From positions 1 to 34,326 of the forward strand of contig JAJOLC010000019.1 of assembly GCA_021129655.1 (NCBI GenBank): a DNA stretch of 34,326 bases, given 5' to 3'. This stretch comes from Minisyncoccota bacterium (GTDB lineage Bacteria; Patescibacteriota; Minisyncoccia; Phycocordibacterales; UBA918). The translations under genes were made by a program, and so were the position numbers. This document shows, piece by piece, positions 31,713-34,326 of this stretch. The notes below the pieces were generated by a model, which searched no databases, had not been told where the DNA came from, and worked only from the letters and a program-made list of their open reading frames with translations. The first letter of the stretch is position 1, and each line of letters begins with the position of its first letter.

Positions 31713-31796
31713 ATGAAAGTGATAATACTAGCGCTAGGGGGGTTCATACTCCTGCTGATGATTAACTCATTTTTAGGAGGAAATCCTTTAGGATAA
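31713..31796 (+). CDS. 27-residue single-span membrane peptide upstream of truB
   Basis: Not in the track. MKVIILALGGFILLLMINSF followed by LGGNPLG: a short hydrophobic helix with one N-terminal lysine and a Gly/Pro tail, so a one-span membrane peptide. Support: it starts 7 nt after a good extended -10 box, the arrangement used by larger genes here, and stops 4 nt before truB. An AGGA near its end can serve as the truB ribosome-binding site, making it a candidate leader peptide or a true small protein coupled to truB. Function unknown. Confidence 0.6.
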   Translation: MKVIILALGGFILLLMINSFLGGNPLG

Positions 31797-31800
31797 ACAC

Positions 31801-32610
31801 ATGACTGATAAATATTTATTATTGGACAAAAAGGTAGGAGAAACCCCCCTATCCTGCGCTGAAGACTGGAGAGCAGAACATCCTGAATTAAATGGTGTTT
31901 CTATGGCTTATGCTGGTCGATTAGACCCAATGGCCTCGGGTAAGCTTTTGATATTGCTTGGAGACGAGTGTAAGAAGCAAACTGACTATCACGGTTTAGA
32001 TAAGGCGTACAAATTTTCAGTCTTATTAGGAATTGAGTCTGATTCACTTGATGTATTAGGTAGACTGAAGACCTGCCCCACCTCTGATAAAGACGCTGCT
32101 AAAGAACTGAATGGAATTCTAAATTCCTTAACTGGAAAAATTGAACTTCCCTACCCACGCTTTTCTGCCAAAACAGTCCAAGGCAAACCTCTGCATACAT
32201 GGACCATGGAAAACCGACTAGACGAGATTGAAATACCAACCAAAGAATCAGAGATATATACACTTGAATTCGATAGAAAAGAAACCTTAACTAAAGAAGA
32301 CCTAGTCAAAAGTGCTCTAGAAAAAGTTAACTCAATACCGCCTGTTACAGAACTACGTAAAGCTCTTGGCAACGACTTTAGACGAGTTGATGTGCGTAAG
32401 GACTGGAACAATATCCTTAAGGATAATTCGCTTCCCGAAAATTTCGATATTGTTCACCTTAATTGCATCGCCTCATCTGGTACCTACATGAGGACCCTGG
32501 CGGGTATAATAGCCAAAAAACTAGGCACATGTGGCCTAGCCTGGAGTATTCATAGAGACACTATCGGAATCTACGATTCCCAAAATAGTAAGTGGATCAA
32601 AGAGTACTAG
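31801..32610 (+). CDS. truB: tRNA pseudouridine(55) synthase TruB
   Basis: Makes pseudouridine 55 in the T-loop of tRNAs. The catalytic motif YAGRLDPMASGKLLILLGDE holds the essential Asp. Other conserved parts: KAYKFSVLLGIESDSLDVLG, PYPRFSAKTVQGKPLH, and near the end CIASSGTYMRTLAGIIAKKLG. The usual N-terminal KPxGxTS is altered to KKVGETPLS. 269 residues, lacking an evident C-terminal PUA domain, the short form. Its stop shares the palindrome CTAG with the stop of the convergent GH15 gene, with no terminator between. Confidence 0.93.
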   Translation: MTDKYLLLDKKVGETPLSCAEDWRAEHPELNGVSMAYAGRLDPMASGKLLILLGDECKKQTDYHGLDKAYKFSVLLGIESDSLDVLGRLKTCPTSDKDAAKELNGILNSLTGKIELPYPRFSAKTVQGKPLHTWTMENRLDEIEIPTKESEIYTLEFDRKETLTKEDLVKSALEKVNSIPPVTELRKALGNDFRRVDVRKDWNNILKDNSLPENFDIVHLNCIASSGTYMRTLAGIIAKKLGTCGLAWSIHRDTIGIYDSQNSKWIKEY

Positions 32611-34326
32611 CTTTTTAGTTCTTCTACTTTTTCTAAATAGGCTTGAACAGCCAAGACAAACTCGGCATGACTCCACACTAGTGGTGACGTAGAAAGTTGT
32701 TCACGTGTATTAGGGTGCATCTGTTCGGCTAGTAGACCGCCATTATTGGCATGAGACCCAGTCCATTCAAGTAATTCTAGCGGGCGTTTCAAATCCTTTA
32801 ATGATTTTGCTTTATCAATATAATAACGAGCAATCCATAACGTAGTGATAACCCATGGATTTGGAGAATCAGCATCCTGCATCCGATAGTAAGCATCTCC
32901 CTCATAACGAACAAAGCCTTTACTGTTCTCTTGTACCTGCAAATCCTTTTCAACAGCTTTTACCATTTGGGTTATTTTTTCGTCTTCTACATCATAGACT
33001 CGGAACAAAAGTAAGCCATACAAACTACTGATATCTAGAGTATTGTCATACTCAAGCTCGTCATCGTCAGTATGAAGAACGTGTTTTACAAAAATTCCCT
33101 TCTTGTCGTCGAATAAGACTTTACCAATAGCTGTTTGCATTCTTTGAGCTATTGCTTGGTAGGTGCGTGAGGGTTCGTCTTTACCTAGTAAATTTGCAAA
33201 CTTTGCTGCTGCCATTAACCCGCCATAAACTGAAGCGGTGGTATAGGTTGAAGTACCGTACTTTTCTTCCCACAAGTCAAACGATGCTTGCGGTAATCCG
33301 GTAGTTGGCTCTATGTACTCACACATAAATTCTGCGGCTGGCTCGATAAAAGTATTGTAGAGAGATTCTACAAACTCAATGTCATGGTATTTCTCATAGT
33401 GTTCCCATAACATGAAAATAACACTGGCTGTTTCGTCCTCTTGAATTGGCAGTCTGGCTTCGCCGTTAATTATCCAAGGATGCCATGAACTACCAAGCAC
33501 TCCATCAGCTCGGTACTTGTGCATCAAGTAACCACTAGGGTCTAGTCTATCAGCGATAAAATTAAAGAATCGAACTGCCACATCTCGGTACCCAGCCTTA
33601 TCAAAAGTATGAGCAACAATTGCTCCGTCACGCGGCCAAACATAACTATAAGTGTCTCTACCGTGATGAAGCATATCGGTATCGCTAGAAGCAATAATTC
33701 CTCCTTCGTTATCAGTATGTACACGCATTACTATCAAAGAGCGTCTATATAGAGTTTGTAACTGTTCTGAAAGAATTGACAGGTCAGTCCGCTCTTTGTC
33801 GAGCCAAGCGTGCCAGTACGCCTCGGTAGAAGCAATTAGTCTTTCAGCACCATCATTGATGACCAGCTCATCTAACATGTGAGCTTCAACTATAGAGGAG
33901 CCGCAGGTAATCCAGTAGTAGGCGTCGTTAGAAGAATGCGCTGCAATCGAAAAAGAAAGCCCTAACACAGAGTCAACTGAACCATGTTCAATTGGATTCT
34001 TTTCAAGCACACCGTCGTTAGCATCCATATATGTACCCTCTTTACCCTCAATTCCAAATAGACCAATGTTGTATTCTTGAAAGGTCTGCTTGCCACTCAT
34101 AGCATTAATTAAGAAAGTGGTGTCACCTTTGTAGTGAACCAATGCGTTTACTCGTGGATCAAAGAAACCAGTATCGCCCCGCCTGGATTCAAAAATGCTA
34201 AATTGTTGTGCTAAAAATAATTTAACCTCTCGGGTTTTATCGCTTAAGTTGTGGACCGTAAAGTGTCGTAAGAAAATATTTTCTTCATTATGAACAGCAT
34301 CCCGACTAGCAATAGTTATACCTAGA
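32607..34326 (-). CDS. GH15 glucoamylase/glucodextranase-like hydrolase, N-terminus outside the window
   Basis: Hydrolyses alpha-linked glucose from glucans or trehalose-like substrates; the exact substrate is unknown. The track starts at an internal TTG (34142), but the frame is open to the window edge (FTVHNLSDKTREVKLFLAQQ), so the gene is 5' incomplete with about 572 codons visible. The upstream part is the GH15 beta-sandwich. The (alpha/alpha)6 barrel has YSYVWPRDGAIVAHTFDKAGY, the general acid region LPIQEDETASVIFMLWEHY and the general base in LVWSHAEFVLAVQAYLEK near the C-terminus. Predicted cytosolic as far as visible. Convergent with truB. Confidence 0.92.
   Translation of the reverse strand, partial: LGITIASRDAVHNEENIFLRHFTVHNLSDKTREVKLFLAQQFSIFESRRGDTGFFDPRVNALVHYKGDTTFLINAMSGKQTFQEYNIGLFGIEGKEGTYMDANDGVLEKNPIEHGSVDSVLGLSFSIAAHSSNDAYYWITCGSSIVEAHMLDELVINDGAERLIASTEAYWHAWLDKERTDLSILSEQLQTLYRRSLIVMRVHTDNEGGIIASSDTDMLHHGRDTYSYVWPRDGAIVAHTFDKAGYRDVAVRFFNFIADRLDPSGYLMHKYRADGVLGSSWHPWIINGEARLPIQEDETASVIFMLWEHYEKYHDIEFVESLYNTFIEPAAEFMCEYIEPTTGLPQASFDLWEEKYGTSTYTTASVYGGLMAAAKFANLLGKDEPSRTYQAIAQRMQTAIGKVLFDDKKGIFVKHVLHTDDDELEYDNTLDISSLYGLLLFRVYDVEDEKITQMVKAVEKDLQVQENSKGFVRYEGDAYYRMQDADSPNPWVITTLWIARYYIDKAKSLKDLKRPLELLEWTGSHANNGGLLAEQMHPNTREQLSTSPLVWSHAEFVLAVQAYLEKVEELKS

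Noticed and set aside
32607-32610. Shared CTAG stop of truB and the GH15 gene as a regulatory device
   Set aside because: Overlapping convergent stops are common in compact genomes and need no special explanation.
34140-34142. TTG as the start of the GH15 gene
   Set aside because: The frame is open to the window edge and encodes more of the GH15 N-terminal domain.

Overview
The window looks like a chromosomal segment of a small-genome bacterium of the Candidate Phyla Radiation (Patescibacteria), most likely a Parcubacteria-type lineage. This is inferred from gene content and style, not from a marker gene. The signs are moderate GC, tightly packed genes, a complete V/A-type ATPase instead of an F-type one, a primosomal PriA homolog that has lost its helicase motifs, an HTH domain fused to MurA, a VirD4/HerA-like ATPase outside any visible secretion cluster, and very sparse Shine-Dalgarno sequences. 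Several genes have an extended -10 box (TGCTATANT) only 7-9 nt before the ATG, which points to leaderless mRNAs.

Layout. 1-4.3 kb (minus): the start of an unknown acidic protein, a large VirD4/TraG-like ATPase and mreB. 4.3-9.3 kb (plus): HTH-MurA, degenerate PriA, peptide deformylase and methionyl-tRNA formyltransferase, ending in a strong bidirectional terminator. 9.3-10.4 kb (minus): ribosome hibernation factor, glutaredoxin and cold-shock protein with a ~95-nt leader. 10.5-13.8 kb is an accessory-looking stretch: a small secreted Cys-containing protein, a PIN-PhoH protein, a Crp/Fnr-like regulator and a small zinc-finger-like protein. Three of these four genes have good Shine-Dalgarno sites, unlike most of the window. 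13.8-17.4 kb: yaaA, a GlcG/HbpS-like protein, a frameshifted SulP anion transporter and a TsaC/Sua5 protein. 17.4-18.5 kb has no intact protein gene: a decayed HIT-family pseudogene, a block of hairpins that may be a structured RNA, a stray copy of a tRNA 3' end, and tRNA-Asn(GTT). 18.5-22.6 kb (plus): mutM, a FIST sensor protein, a soluble histidine kinase, a receiver protein and ung, so a cytosolic two-component system sits between two base-excision-repair glycosylases. 22.6-31.5 kb (minus): the V-ATPase operon, transcribed H(G)-I-K-E-C-F-A-B-D. 31.7-32.6 kb (plus): a 27-codon membrane peptide and truB. 32.6 kb to the end (minus): a GH15 glucoamylase-like enzyme cut by the window edge.

How the genes work together. 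MreB and MurA serve cell shape and peptidoglycan. Def and Fmt form the formyl-methionine cycle. TruB, TsaC and tRNA-Asn serve tRNA biology, and HPF and Csp serve stress physiology. The V-ATPase proteolipid keeps the full sodium-ligand set known from Enterococcus hirae NtpK, which suggests a Na+-translocating rotary ATPase.

The most unusual structure is a 128-bp fold-back element with perfect 18-bp terminal inverted repeats between the F and A subunit genes. It contains a complete 41-codon ORF whose start and stop codons lie in the two repeat arms. A second hairpin lies in the B-D gap, so the A-B pair (three copies each in the enzyme) is bracketed by RNA structure. No computation or database search was possible; family calls rest on recognised motifs.
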